DNA of 64,000 bases from Alsobacter sp046349155 (GTDB lineage: Bacteria; Pseudomonadota; Alphaproteobacteria; Rhizobiales; Beijerinckiaceae). A model generated the notes under the pieces. The model saw only the letters and a list, made by a program, of their open reading frames with translations, was not told the DNA's origin and searched no databases. The DNA lies in assembly GCA_046349155.1 (NCBI GenBank), contig JAXMCW010000007.1:62001-126000 (forward strand), read 5' to 3'. Positions within the stretch are counted from its first letter, which is position 1, and every line of letters starts with the position of its first letter. Positions 35,747 through 45,110 of this stretch are shown piece by piece. The position numbers and the translations under genes are program-made.

Positions 35747-37516
35747 TCAGGCAAAAGGCGCCGCCGTCCGCACCACCCGCGACAGGTCGCGGGCGTCGGC
35801 ATGCGGCAGAGGGATGTAGGTTCCCGCCATCGCATCGGCGACGGCGCGGGCGCCGGGCTGGGGCGAGGGCGAGGTGTCGATAAGCAGGGCCGTCGCGCCG
35901 GCGGCGCGCAGGGCGCGCGCGGAGCACAGCGCGTCCTCGGCCGCCTTGGGCCGACCGGGACTCCCGTCCCGGGCCACGTTGGCTCGGCCGTCGGTGAGGA
36001 TGACGAGTACGGGCGAGCGGCCCTTGCGGCGACTGGCCTCGACCAGCGACGCCGCCACGTCGAGGCCGCTGGCGAGCGGCGTGCCGCCCCCGCCCACGAG
36101 GCCGGCGAGCGTGCGCTTGGCGCGGGCCAGCGACCGCGTCGGCGGCAGGACGAGCTCGGCGCCCTGGCCCCGGAAGGCCACAAGCGCCACCTCGTCGCGG
36201 CGCGCATAGCAATCGGCGAGCAGCAGCTCCACGGCGCCCTTGGCCTCGCCGAGCCGCTGCAGGGCGAGCGAGCCGGAGGCGTCCACGACGAAAACGACCA
36301 GGGTCGCCGTGCGAGACTGGTTGCGCCGGATGCGCAGGTCGTCCTCCCGGAAGAGGACTCGGCGGGCATGGCCGGGATGGCCGGGCGACAAGGCCTGGCG
36401 GCGCAGCCGCTGCAGGCCGAGCGCGGCGCGCAGCGTGGCCACGAGGTCGAGGCGCTGGTTGCCCGAGGGCCGGCCGGGCCGGTTGCCGATGGGCCGGCCG
36501 CGGCCGACGGCCTTCGCGGGCGCGCCGGCGCGGCCTTCGAGCGCCCGGCGCGGCGAGGCGAGCGCGAGGGTGGCGAGCAGGCCCGCCGGCAGCGAGGCCG
36601 CGATCGCCTCTACGAGCCGCTCCACGGCGTCCGGCGGCTCCGCCTCGCGCTCCTCCTGCTCCGGTTCGCCGGAGGCGTCGGGCGGCGGCGGGGCCTCCTC
36701 GGGCTCCTCGTGCTCGGGCTCGGCGGGGACGGGACAGCGCGTTGCGCGCGGAGCGAGCACGAGGCGTCCGGCCACGACGAGATCCTCGTCGATCACCGTG
36801 GTGCGGCCCTCGAGCGCGGCGCGCGCGCAGGCCACGCGCAGGGCGGCGAGCGGCGCGCGCAGCGACCCGACCCCCAGGGCGGCCGCGAGCTCGCAGAGCT
36901 GTCCGACGTGGTCGGGGGCGGCCGCGACGGCAGGCAGCGCCCGACGCGCCTGCGCGATGTCGGCGCGGCCATGGGCCGGCATGAAGTCGGCCGCTCCCGC
37001 GGCGTCGTCCAGCGCCAGCAGAAAGGCGGCGCGGTCGGCCAGCGCCGGGGGCGCGGCCTCGTCGGGCTCCACGCCCTCGTCCAGCGCGACGAAGCCGAAC
37101 CGGGCGGGGCTGCGCAGCTCCACGCCGTCCCGCGCGGCGACGACCTCGCGCCTATCCTGCGCGGCAGCGATGCGCCCGGCCGCCTGCAGGCTGATGCGCT
37201 CCGCCATCGGCAGGAGGGCGACGCCGCCATCCGCAGCGGCGAGCAATCCGCGCTGGACGACCGGAACGCCCGACTGCAGGGTCGCGCCGAGGTCGAGCCC
37301 GCCGAGGAGGCGGTCGTCGGTGACGGAGAGCGGAACGCGGATGACGGGCGCCGTCTCCGGCAGGAGATCGCGCAGGATGCCCAGCCATTCGTCGCGCAGC
37401 GGTCCCACCCGGGCCCGCAGCACCACTCCGCCGAGCCCGGCCGGATCGACCGCAAGGAGGGCGGCGGCCAAGACCGCGTCCTCCCACGGCAGAGCCTGGA
37501 CGGGTTGTCGGATCAT
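35747..37516 (-). CDS. bchD: BchD, magnesium chelatase subunit D
   Basis: AAA+ partner of BchI that couples it to BchH. It has 589 residues. The N-terminal degenerate AAA+ domain (about 1-250) is followed by an acidic/Pro-rich linker (about 270-310, rich in Glu and Pro) and a C-terminal von Willebrand/integrin I domain with MIDAS DASGS and the second-site GGGGTPLASG. The start overlaps the bchI stop (ATGA). Confidence 0.96.
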   Translation of the reverse strand: MIRQPVQALPWEDAVLAAALLAVDPAGLGGVVLRARVGPLRDEWLGILRDLLPETAPVIRVPLSVTDDRLLGGLDLGATLQSGVPVVQRGLLAAADGGVALLPMAERISLQAAGRIAAAQDRREVVAARDGVELRSPARFGFVALDEGVEPDEAAPPALADRAAFLLALDDAAGAADFMPAHGRADIAQARRALPAVAAAPDHVGQLCELAAALGVGSLRAPLAALRVACARAALEGRTTVIDEDLVVAGRLVLAPRATRCPVPAEPEHEEPEEAPPPPDASGEPEQEEREAEPPDAVERLVEAIAASLPAGLLATLALASPRRALEGRAGAPAKAVGRGRPIGNRPGRPSGNQRLDLVATLRAALGLQRLRRQALSPGHPGHARRVLFREDDLRIRRNQSRTATLVVFVVDASGSLALQRLGEAKGAVELLLADCYARRDEVALVAFRGQGAELVLPPTRSLARAKRTLAGLVGGGGTPLASGLDVAASLVEASRRKGRSPVLVILTDGRANVARDGSPGRPKAAEDALCSARALRAAGATALLIDTSPSPQPGARAVADAMAGTYIPLPHADARDLSRVVRTAAPFA

Positions 37517-38676
37517 GGCGGTCCAAGCACCTCGGTGAGGGCGCGCTCCACGCGCAGGGTCGAGCGCGTGTCGTCCAGCGGATTGCGACGCAGGCGATGC
37601 GCCAGCACCAGCGGCGCGACCTCGCGCAGCTGGCGGCGGCCGACCGTCTCCTCCCCCTCCAGGGCGGCGATGGCGCGGGCGGCGCGCACCAGCGTCAATT
37701 CGCCGCGCAGGCCGTCCGTTCCGAGCGCGATGCAAAGCCGCGCCGCGTCTTCCAGCGCCGCCAAGGGCGTATCCACCTGCGGCAGGCGCGCGCGGGCGCG
37801 CACGATGGCGCGGCGCAGGCTGGCTTCCTGCTTCTGCCAGGCCGCGCTGAAAGCCACGGGATCGCGGTCGAAGGCGTCGCGGCGACTCACCACCTCGACG
37901 CGCTCGCGCAGGTCCGTCGGCGTGCGGATCTCGACGGAGAGGCCGAACCGGTCGAGAAGCTGCGGGCGCAGCTCCCCCTCCTCCGGATTGCCGCTGCCCA
38001 CCAGCACGAAGCGCGCGGGATGGCGGATGCTGAGCCCCTCGCGCTCGACCAGGTTCTCCCCGGAGGCCGCGACGTCGATCAGCAGGTCGACGAGGTGGTC
38101 TTCCAGCAGGTTCACTTCGTCGATGTAGAGAAAGCCGCGGTTGGCGCGCGCCAGCAGGCCGGGCTGGAAGGCCTTTTCACCGTGGGCCAGCGCGCGCTCG
38201 AGATCGAGGGCGCCGACGATGCGGTCCTCCGTCGCGCCAAGCGGCAGGTCCACCACCGGAACCGGCGCGAGCCGGCCCTTGAGCCGGGCGCCGGCGAGGG
38301 AGCAATGGGGACAGGTCGACGACGGGCGCTGGGGGTCGCAGCCATAGGCGCAGCCCTCCACCACCTTCTGCGGCGGCAACAAGGCGGCGAGCGAGCGGAC
38401 CGCCGTGGACTTGCCCGTGCCGCGGTCGCCGAGAATCAGGACGCCGCCGACGGTCGGGTCCACCGCCGCGACGAGCAGGGCGCGCTTCATGGGCTGCTGG
38501 CCGACGAGCGCTGAGAAGGGATAGTTCAGGCGGCCCGCCGCGGTCCCTGCCCGGGACGGGGCCGGTCGCGCCGTGCGCGGCGGCTGGGCCGGGGGCGAGG
38601 CCACCCGCGGGGTCGACGAACCGACATCCTCGGCCATTCCGCCATCCAGGGGATCACGGGTCGCCCAGTCGTTCAT
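37513..38676 (-). CDS. bchI: BchI, magnesium chelatase ATPase subunit I
   Basis: AAA+ ATPase ring of Mg chelatase. It has 387 residues. Walker A GDRGTGKST is at 83-91, Walker B-like LYIDEVNLLEDH follows, and the insertion CAYGCDPQRPSSTCPHC has four cysteines. The N-terminal 50 residues are Pro/Ala rich and not part of the core. The ATG at 38676 is chosen, and the in-frame ATG at 38637 would also keep the domain. First gene of the bchIDO-crtIB-orf56 block. Confidence 0.96.
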   Translation of the reverse strand: MNDWATRDPLDGGMAEDVGSSTPRVASPPAQPPRTARPAPSRAGTAAGRLNYPFSALVGQQPMKRALLVAAVDPTVGGVLILGDRGTGKSTAVRSLAALLPPQKVVEGCAYGCDPQRPSSTCPHCSLAGARLKGRLAPVPVVDLPLGATEDRIVGALDLERALAHGEKAFQPGLLARANRGFLYIDEVNLLEDHLVDLLIDVAASGENLVEREGLSIRHPARFVLVGSGNPEEGELRPQLLDRFGLSVEIRTPTDLRERVEVVSRRDAFDRDPVAFSAAWQKQEASLRRAIVRARARLPQVDTPLAALEDAARLCIALGTDGLRGELTLVRAARAIAALEGEETVGRRQLREVAPLVLAHRLRRNPLDDTRSTLRVERALTEVLGPP

Positions 38677-38758
38677 CGCGCAGACCTCGTCGTCTCTGAA
38701 ACGCCAGCCCGGTCCGTCGGCCCGCGAAGGGCCGGGCGGCGCTTTCGCACCCACCTCG

Positions 38759-38801
38759 CGACAATAGGTCTTTACAGTTCGAGTGTCACTTTCAATTTAC
38801 A
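38759..38801 (-). promoter_or_regulatory. bchI promoter with a PpsR/CrtJ-type operator
   Basis: TGTCACTTTCAATTTACA (38784-38801) is a perfect TGT-N12-ACA. Read on -, -35 GTGACA (38789-38784), a 17-bp spacer and -10 TATTGT (38766-38761) form a good sigma-70 promoter; the operator covers the -35. A degenerate second site with only its right half (TTTACA, to 38776) lies 7 bp away over the -10. Confidence 0.78.
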
Positions 38802-38866
38802 CCCTTGGCCTTGCGGCCTGTGATCTCATCCCGGCGCCTCCGGGCCGTCAGCCCTGCGCACGGTTC

Positions 38867-38903
38867 CCTCCCAGGCCGGCGAACACGGATTCCGGCTGGG
38901 AGG
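38867..38903. repeat. Long inverted repeat between bchI and the acyltransferase fusion gene
   Basis: CCTCCCAGGCCGG (38867-38879) pairs with CCGGCTGGGAGG (38892-38903) with one bulged G, around a 12-nt loop. No T-tract on either side, so it is not a typical terminator. It may separate the two divergent transcription units or bind a protein. Confidence 0.55.
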
Positions 38904-39017
38904 CAGCGGGGCGGTGGGCCTGGACCACGGTTTCGAGGGTGAACCGTCCGTTTACTGCACTCACCGGTAAGGTCTTCCAGGGCAGAACACGTCTTGCGAG
39001 CGCTTCGGACCCATGTT

Positions 39018-39035
39018 AGTGAGTGAACGCTCACT
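39018..39035. promoter_or_regulatory. TetR-type palindromic operator upstream of the Aas-like gene
   Basis: AGTGAGTGAACGCTCACT has 6-bp perfect arms (AGTGAG/CTCACT) around 6 bp, closely like operators of TetR-family lipid regulators. It is 25 bp upstream of the ATG at 39061. The TetR gene at the end of the same unit (42519) is the obvious candidate ligand. Confidence 0.65.
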
Positions 39036-39060
39036 TACGTCAGAGCCACGGAGTCCTCGC

Positions 39061-42000
39061 ATGATCGGACGCCTCCTCTCCAGCCGGCGCTTCCTGCCCC
39101 TCTTCGGGTGCCAGTTCCTCTCCGCCTTCAACGACAATTTCCTCAAGAACGCGCTGGTGGCGCTGGTCGTCTACGTGCTGATGCGCGAGGACGCCGGCGC
39201 GCTCGTCCAGATGGCGCTCGTCATGCTGGTCGCGCCGACCTTCATCCTCTCGGGCGTCGGCGGCGAGATGGCCGACCGCTTCGACAAGGCGGTCGTGGCG
39301 CGGCGGCTGAAGTTCGTGGAGATCTTCGCGTCCGGCGTCGGGGCCCTGGGCTTCGCGCTGCATGGGGACCCGCAGCTCGCGCACTGGTCCGTGCCGCTGC
39401 TGATGACCTGCCTCGGCCTCTTCGGGGTCGTCGCGGCGCTCTTCGGTCCCATCAAGTACGGCATCCTGCCCGATCTCCTGAAGACCGAGGAACTGCCGGC
39501 CGGCAACGCCCTCGTGGAGGGCGCGACCTTCATCGCCATCCTCCTCGGCACCATCGCGGGCACCAAGGCCGCCACGGCCAACGCGCACGCGGCCTGGTTC
39601 GCGGGGCTGCTGATCCTCTTCGCGGTCGCCTGCTGGGGAACCGCCGCGCTCATCCCGCGCACCGGCGGCAAGGCCCCTGACCTGCGCATCAATCCCAACC
39701 TCGTCGGCTCGACCATCGACCTCCTGCGCTACCTGTGGTCGGAGACCCGGCTGTGGCGCGGCATGGTGGTGGTGAGCTGGTTCTGGCTGGTCGGCTCCGT
39801 CGTGCTCTCGCTCGTGCCGACCATGGTGCGGGACCGCCTCGGGGGCAATGACGACCTGCAGGTCGCCTTCATGACGATCTTCTCGATCGCCATCGCCGTG
39901 GGCTCCCTCTTCGCCGCCTGGATGGCGCATGGCCGCATCATCCTGCTCCCCACCGCCATCGGCGCGCTGCTGATGGGCCTGTTCGCCATCGACCTCGGCC
40001 TCGCCACCTGGTCCGCCGCCAAGGGCGCCGAGGCCATCGGGCCCGTCGCCTTCTTCGCCACGGCCCACGGCGCCCACGTGGGCGTCGACCTCGCGGGCCT
40101 CGCCATGGCTGCGGGCCTCTTCATCGTGCCGGTCTTCGCCGCCGTGCAGTCCTGGGCCGGCGAGGACCGGCGCGCCCGCGTCATCGCCGCCGGCAACGTC
40201 ATGCAGGCGGGGTTCATCGTGGTGGGCGCGGCAGGCGCCGCCGTCCTGCAGAAGGCCGGGGTCAGCGAGGGGCAGATCCTCGTCGGCATCGGCGCGCTGA
40301 ACCTCCTCGCCGTGCCGCTGATCTTCAGGCTGCTGCCTGTCAACCCGTTCCGCGATCTCATCTCCATCGTGCTGCGCGCCGTCTATCGCATGGAGGTGAC
40401 CGGCTCGGAGAATTTCGCCAAGGCCGGGCCCAATCCCATCATCGCGCTCAACCACGTGAGCTTCCTCGACGGCGCGCTCGCGCTGTCGCTGACGGACAAG
40501 GACCCGGTCTTCGCCATCGACAAGGGCATCGCCGAGCGCTGGTGGGTGAAGCCCTTCCTGCACTTCACCCGGGCCATGCCGCTCGATCCCACGCATCCCA
40601 TGGCCACGCGCACGCTGATCAACGCGGTGAAGGAGGGCGAGACGCTCGTGATCTTCCCGGAAGGCCGCATCACGGTCACCGGTAGCCTGATGAAGGTCTA
40701 TGACGGCGCGGGGCTGATCGCCGACAAGACCGGCGTGCCGATCGTGCCGGTGCGCATCGAGGGGCTGGAGGCGACGCCCTTCTCGCGCCTGTCACCGCAG
40801 CAGGTGCGCCGCCGCTGGTTCCCCAAGGTGAAGGTCACGGTGCTCGACCCGGTGACCCTGACCGTCGATCCCGACCTCAAGGGCAAGGCTCGCCGCCACG
40901 CGGCCGGCGCGGCCCTCTACCAGGTCATGTCGGACCTCGTGTTCCGCACCACCTCGACCGACCGGACGGTCCTGCAGTCCGTCATCGACGCGGCGCAGGT
41001 GCATGGCGCCGGCCGCGTGGCCGTGGAGGACCCTGTCGCCGGCGCGCTCACCTATCGCCGCCTGCTCGCCGGCGCCCGCGTGATCGGCCGGCGGCTCGCG
41101 CCGCTGGCCGGCGAGGGCGAGGCGGTCGGCGTCATGCTGCCCAACGCCAACGCCGCGGCCGTCACCCTGCTCGGCCTCATGTCGGCCGGGCGCGTGCCGG
41201 CGATGATCAACTTCACCGCCGGCGCGGCCAACATCGCCGCCGCCTGCAAGGGCGCGGTGATCGGCTCCGTCGTCACCTCGCGCGGCTTCGTGGAGAAAGG
41301 CCGGCTCGAGCCACTCGTCGAGGCGCTCTCCGCCTCGGTGCAGATCGTCTACCTCGAGGATATCGGGGCCAAGATCGGCCGCTTCGAGAAGATCCGCGGG
41401 CTGCTCGGCTGGAAGCGCCCGCTCGTGAGGCGCAAGGCCGACGACCGCGCTGCCATCCTCTTCACCTCGGGCTCGGAGGGCACGCCCAAGGGCGTCGTGC
41501 TGTCGCACCGCAACATGCTGGCCAATGCCGCGCAGGCCGCCGCCCGCATCGACTTCGGCCGCACGGACAAGGTGTTCAACGTGCTGCCGGTGTTCCACTC
41601 CTTCGGGCTGACGGTGGGCCTCGTCCTGCCGCTCGTCTCCGGCGTGCATGTCTATCTCTATCCCTCGCCGCTGCACTACCGGATCGTGCCGGAGCTGGTC
41701 TACGCGTCGAACGCCACGATCCTGTTCGGCACGGACACGTTCCTCGCCGGCTATGCGCGCACCGCCCATCCCTACGATTTCCGCTCGCTGCGCTACGTGC
41801 TCGCCGGCGCGGAGCCCGTGAAGGAGACGACGCGGCGCACCTACATGGAAAAGTTCGGCCTGCGCATCCTGGAGGGCTACGGCATCACCGAGACCTCGCC
41901 GGCGCTCGCGCTCAACACGCCGATGTTCAACCGCTTCGGCACGGTGGGCCGCATCCTGCCGGGCATGGAGATGAAGCTCGAGGAACTGCCCGGCGTGGAG

Positions 42001-42522
42001 GATGGCGGGCGGCTGCACGTGCGCGGCCCCAACGTGATGATGGGCTACCTGCGCGCCGAGAACCCCGGCGTGCTCGAGGTGCCCCCCGACGGCTGGCACG
42101 ACACGGGCGACATCGTGAGCGTCGACGCCGAAGGCTTCATCACCATCAAGGGCCGCGCCAAGCGCTTTGCCAAAGTGGGCGGCGAGATGATCTCGCTCGC
42201 TGCCATCGATGCGCTGGCCTCCGACCTGTGGCCCGGCGTGCTGTCGGCGACCGGCGCCGCGCCCGACCCGCGCAAGGGCGAGCGCATCGTGCTGCTCACG
42301 GAAAAGCCCGGCGCCACTCGCTCGGACGTCCTGGCCTTCGCGCGCTCCCGCGGCGCCACGGAGCTCATGGTGCCCGCCGAGGTGGTGAGCGTGGAGAAGA
42401 TCCCGTTGCTGGGCTCCGGCAAGACCGACTTCGCCGCCGTGACCCGGCTGATCCGCGAGCGCCAGGCCGCGTCTGCGGCCCCGGCCGAGCCGACGGCCGC
42501 GCCCGCCGAGGTGACGGCATGA
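39061..42522 (+). CDS. LplT-PlsC-acyl-ACP synthetase fusion (lysophospholipid recycling)
   Basis: 1153 residues in three parts. An MFS lysophospholipid flippase like LplT (about 1-425, opening FLPLFGCQFLSAFNDNFLKN) comes first. A PlsC acyltransferase (about 440-640) follows, with H465-X4-D470 in NHVSFLDG and FPEGRIT. An AMP-binding acyl-ACP synthetase (about 660-1145) has FTSGSEGTPKGVVLSH and GYGITETSPAL. It would import lysophospholipids and re-acylate them, as LplT and Aas do separately in E. coli. The ATG at 39061 is chosen from GGAG spacing; the frame from 39013 would read through the palindrome. Confidence 0.92.
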   Translation: MIGRLLSSRRFLPLFGCQFLSAFNDNFLKNALVALVVYVLMREDAGALVQMALVMLVAPTFILSGVGGEMADRFDKAVVARRLKFVEIFASGVGALGFALHGDPQLAHWSVPLLMTCLGLFGVVAALFGPIKYGILPDLLKTEELPAGNALVEGATFIAILLGTIAGTKAATANAHAAWFAGLLILFAVACWGTAALIPRTGGKAPDLRINPNLVGSTIDLLRYLWSETRLWRGMVVVSWFWLVGSVVLSLVPTMVRDRLGGNDDLQVAFMTIFSIAIAVGSLFAAWMAHGRIILLPTAIGALLMGLFAIDLGLATWSAAKGAEAIGPVAFFATAHGAHVGVDLAGLAMAAGLFIVPVFAAVQSWAGEDRRARVIAAGNVMQAGFIVVGAAGAAVLQKAGVSEGQILVGIGALNLLAVPLIFRLLPVNPFRDLISIVLRAVYRMEVTGSENFAKAGPNPIIALNHVSFLDGALALSLTDKDPVFAIDKGIAERWWVKPFLHFTRAMPLDPTHPMATRTLINAVKEGETLVIFPEGRITVTGSLMKVYDGAGLIADKTGVPIVPVRIEGLEATPFSRLSPQQVRRRWFPKVKVTVLDPVTLTVDPDLKGKARRHAAGAALYQVMSDLVFRTTSTDRTVLQSVIDAAQVHGAGRVAVEDPVAGALTYRRLLAGARVIGRRLAPLAGEGEAVGVMLPNANAAAVTLLGLMSAGRVPAMINFTAGAANIAAACKGAVIGSVVTSRGFVEKGRLEPLVEALSASVQIVYLEDIGAKIGRFEKIRGLLGWKRPLVRRKADDRAAILFTSGSEGTPKGVVLSHRNMLANAAQAAARIDFGRTDKVFNVLPVFHSFGLTVGLVLPLVSGVHVYLYPSPLHYRIVPELVYASNATILFGTDTFLAGYARTAHPYDFRSLRYVLAGAEPVKETTRRTYMEKFGLRILEGYGITETSPALALNTPMFNRFGTVGRILPGMEMKLEELPGVEDGGRLHVRGPNVMMGYLRAENPGVLEVPPDGWHDTGDIVSVDAEGFITIKGRAKRFAKVGGEMISLAAIDALASDLWPGVLSATGAAPDPRKGERIVLLTEKPGATRSDVLAFARSRGATELMVPAEVVSVEKIPLLGSGKTDFAAVTRLIRERQAASAAPAEPTAAPAEVTA

Positions 42523-43118
42523 GCGGCGCCACCACCCGCAACGGGCCGCGCACCCGCGAGCGCATCTGCGCGGAGGCGCTCGCCCTCTTCGCCCGACGCG
42601 GGGTCGACGGCACCACGGTGCGCGACATCGCCCAGGCCGTGGGCGTGGCCGAGGGGGCGCTCTATCGCCACTTCCGCTCAAAGGAGGACATCGCGCGCGC
42701 CATCTTCGTCGAGCACTACGCGGCGCTGGCCCGCGACGTTCTGGCGATCGGCGCGACCCCCACGCCCTTCCCGCGCCGCGTCGAGGCCCTGGTGCGGCGC
42801 TTCACGGACCTCTTCGACGAGGACCCCGCCCTCTTCGCCTTCCTGCTGATCAACCAGCACCGGCACCTCGGCGAGATCGCTTCGAGCCCGGAGGAGAACC
42901 CCGTGGCCGCCCTGCGCGCCGTGCTGCAGGCGGCGCAGGAGCGCGGGGACGCCCGGCCCGGCGATCCCGACCTGCTCGCGGCCATGGCGCTGGGGCTGGT
43001 GGTCCAGCCGGCGGTGTTCCGGCTCTATGGCCGCCTCGCCGGCCCGCTGGGCGCGTCCGCGCCCGCCATCGCAGACGCCGCGCTCGCGATGCTGGTCCCC
43101 GAGACGATACCCGCCTGA
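42519..43118 (+). CDS. TetR-family transcriptional regulator
   Basis: 199 residues. The N-terminal helix-turn-helix is at about 28-60 (TTVRDIAQAVGVAEGALYRH), and the C-terminal ligand domain has no clear named subfamily. The start overlaps the stop of the fusion gene (ATGA), so it is co-transcribed and probably regulates this unit through the palindrome at 39018-39035. Confidence 0.92.
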   Translation: MSGATTRNGPRTRERICAEALALFARRGVDGTTVRDIAQAVGVAEGALYRHFRSKEDIARAIFVEHYAALARDVLAIGATPTPFPRRVEALVRRFTDLFDEDPALFAFLLINQHRHLGEIASSPEENPVAALRAVLQAAQERGDARPGDPDLLAAMALGLVVQPAVFRLYGRLAGPLGASAPAIADAALAMLVPETIPA

Positions 43119-43157
43119 GGCCTCCACGGTCAGGGCGCGCGCGGAAGCCCGCAACGC

Positions 43158-43700
43158 TCAGGCGCGGCGCGCCCAGGCGCGCCGCAGCCCGGCCACCATC
43201 CGCACGCGCATCTCGCGAAGCTCGGCCGCCCATCGGCGCCCGGCCTGATAGACCGCGGTGGAGCGGGCCCAGGCGAGCGCGGCGTCCCGCACCCGGATGA
43301 CGTAGCCCATCGCCGCGGCGAACCAGCGGATGCGGAACAGCTTCTCCCGGCCCGCCTCGTAGATCCGCTCGATGACGAGGAAGCTCGCGCCGTAGGCGAA
43401 GGCGAGCATGAGAAGGCCCGGCAGGAAGCGCCCGGTCCCCATCCACACCACGCCGATGATCTTGAGGGGCTCCACCGCGACGAGCGGCACCGCGAGGACC
43501 GCCAGCACCGCATAGGGCGGCAGCGAGGCGACGAGCCTCTCCATCCGGTGCACGAGGGCGAGCCCCGCGAACCATCGGATGACCGGGCGATAGGTCGGCC
43601 GCGCGAGCTCGTCGCAAATGACGAGCACGGCGATGAGGGCCCGGACGGGCGACAAGGCGATGCGAAGAGCGAGCGGCTGGCGCTCGGGGGGCTCTGTCAT
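43158..43700 (-). CDS. Hypothetical inner-membrane protein
   Basis: 180 residues, not recognised. Hydrophobic segments lie near 10-28, 62-85 (YAVLAVLAVPLVAVEPLKII) and 90-108. The C-terminus is strongly basic and Arg-rich, and likely cytoplasmic. It converges on the TetR gene with a 39-bp gap that shows no clear terminator. Confidence 0.75.
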   Translation of the reverse strand: MTEPPERQPLALRIALSPVRALIAVLVICDELARPTYRPVIRWFAGLALVHRMERLVASLPPYAVLAVLAVPLVAVEPLKIIGVVWMGTGRFLPGLLMLAFAYGASFLVIERIYEAGREKLFRIRWFAAAMGYVIRVRDAALAWARSTAVYQAGRRWAAELREMRVRMVAGLRRAWARRA

Positions 43701-43833
43701 GCGGACGGGCGTCCGGGCGACACGGCGGGTGGTCGCGCCCCTGTCGCGGCGGCGGCGCGCCCGACGGATGTGGTCCCTTCCGGCAGGCCGCGCAAGGTTT
43801 TCGTGGAGAGAGGTCGCCGTCCGGGCCGGGCCC

Positions 43834-44049
43834 TCATGCCCCGCGGAGGTGCAAGGCGGGCACGGGATCGGCCGGAAGGAGCCGGGTCTCCGCCCGCGCA
43901 GCGCCCAGGCAGAGCGCGAAGCCCAGCAGGATCATCGCGCCGACCAGCGCGTCGGCGATGAGCCGGTCCAGCACCTCGAGCCCGGCCTCGCCCTGGCGGA
44001 CCGCCGGGCCTTTCGCGGAGCCGGTCTGCGTCGTCCTGGGCTTGATCAT
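43834..44049 (-). CDS. Small single-pass membrane protein
   Basis: 71 residues. A basic N-terminus, one helix near 30-52 (IADALVGAMILLGFALCLGA) and a short Pro-rich tail. A strong GAGGAGGGG ribosome site lies just before the ATG at 44049, which is the main reason to accept it. It is divergent from the WYL regulator 68 bp away. Function unknown. Confidence 0.65.
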   Translation of the reverse strand: MIKPRTTQTGSAKGPAVRQGEAGLEVLDRLIADALVGAMILLGFALCLGAARAETRLLPADPVPALHLRGA

Positions 44050-44117
44050 GGTCCCCTCCTCGCTGCGACGGAACTCGGATAGCCTGCGGGGGCGACAGAT
44101 TCTGTCCGAAGGTGCGC

Positions 44118-45110
44118 ATGACATTTTCCAAGGCCGAGGACCTGCTCGATCTCGCCGCAATGGTGCGCGCCCACCGGGCCGGCGTGACCCTGGCCGACGT
44201 GGAGCGCCGCTTCGACTGCTCGCGGCGCACCGCCCAGCGCATGATGCGCCATCTCGAGTCGCGCTATCCCGACGTCGAAACGGACATCGCCGACGACGGC
44301 ACGAAGCGATGGCGTCTGCGCAGCGGGCTGAAGGAGATGCTGTCGCTGGGCGCCGAGGAGCTCGCCGCGCTGGACCTCGCGATCGAGCAGTTCGCGCATG
44401 GCGGACAACGGCTGGAGGCGCGCATGCTGGAGCGGCTGCGCGACAAGGTCGTGGCGCTGGTTCCGGGCGCGAAGGCGGCGCGGCTCGACACCGACCATGA
44501 CGCGCTCCTGGAGGCCCAGGGCTTCGTGGCGCGCCCCGGCCCCCGCCCGCTGGTGGACGAGGCGGTGGCCGCCACCTTCGCGGAGGCCATCAAGGCCTGC
44601 CTCGTGGTGGAGATGGAGTACCAGGCCCGCACCGACCCCGCCCCGCGGCGGCGGGCGGTGGAGCCCTTCGGCCTGCTCTCCGGGGCGCGGCGCTACCTCG
44701 TGGCGCGGCCGGAGGGCGACGAGACGGGGCCGGTGCGCACCTACCGGATGGACGCGATCCGCTCGGCGTCCCTCACCGACCGCCCCTTCGCGCGTCCGGA
44801 CGACTTCGACCTCCAGGCCTTTTCACGTCGCGCCTTCGGACTGTTCCAGAGCGAGAAGGAATATGGCGAGGTCCTTTGGCGGTTCTCGCCGGAGGCGGCG
44901 ACCCATGCCCGCGGCTACCTCTTCCATCCCGACCAGGAGGTCACGCAGGAGCCCGACGGCTCGCTCCTCGTGCGGTTTCATGCGGCCGGCCACCTGGAGA
45001 TGGCCTGGCACCTCTATGCGTGGGGAGACAAGGTCGAGGTCCTCAAGCCCGCGGCCCTGCGTCGCCTCGTCGAGGGCCACCGGAGGAGCGATTTCGAGGC
45101 GCTGCCCTAG
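44118..45110 (+). CDS. WYL-domain HTH transcriptional regulator
   Basis: 330 residues. The N-terminal HTH is at about 24-55 (VTLADVERRFDCSRRTAQRM). The central WYL sensor domain is around 150-225 (VEMEYQARTD...RRYLVARPEGD), with a WCX-like C-terminal extension. The family binds nucleic acids or nucleotides and often governs DNA-damage or defence genes. Its position 140 bp ahead of sbcD-sbcC suggests it controls them. ATG at 44118 preferred over GTG at 44112. Confidence 0.9.
   Translation: MTFSKAEDLLDLAAMVRAHRAGVTLADVERRFDCSRRTAQRMMRHLESRYPDVETDIADDGTKRWRLRSGLKEMLSLGAEELAALDLAIEQFAHGGQRLEARMLERLRDKVVALVPGAKAARLDTDHDALLEAQGFVARPGPRPLVDEAVAATFAEAIKACLVVEMEYQARTDPAPRRRAVEPFGLLSGARRYLVARPEGDETGPVRTYRMDAIRSASLTDRPFARPDDFDLQAFSRRAFGLFQSEKEYGEVLWRFSPEAATHARGYLFHPDQEVTQEPDGSLLVRFHAAGHLEMAWHLYAWGDKVEVLKPAALRRLVEGHRRSDFEALP

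Noticed and set aside
39013..39060. Upstream in-frame start for the LplT-PlsC fusion gene
   Set aside because: It would translate the TetR-like palindrome. The ATG at 39061 has better ribosome-site spacing and the normal family N-terminus.
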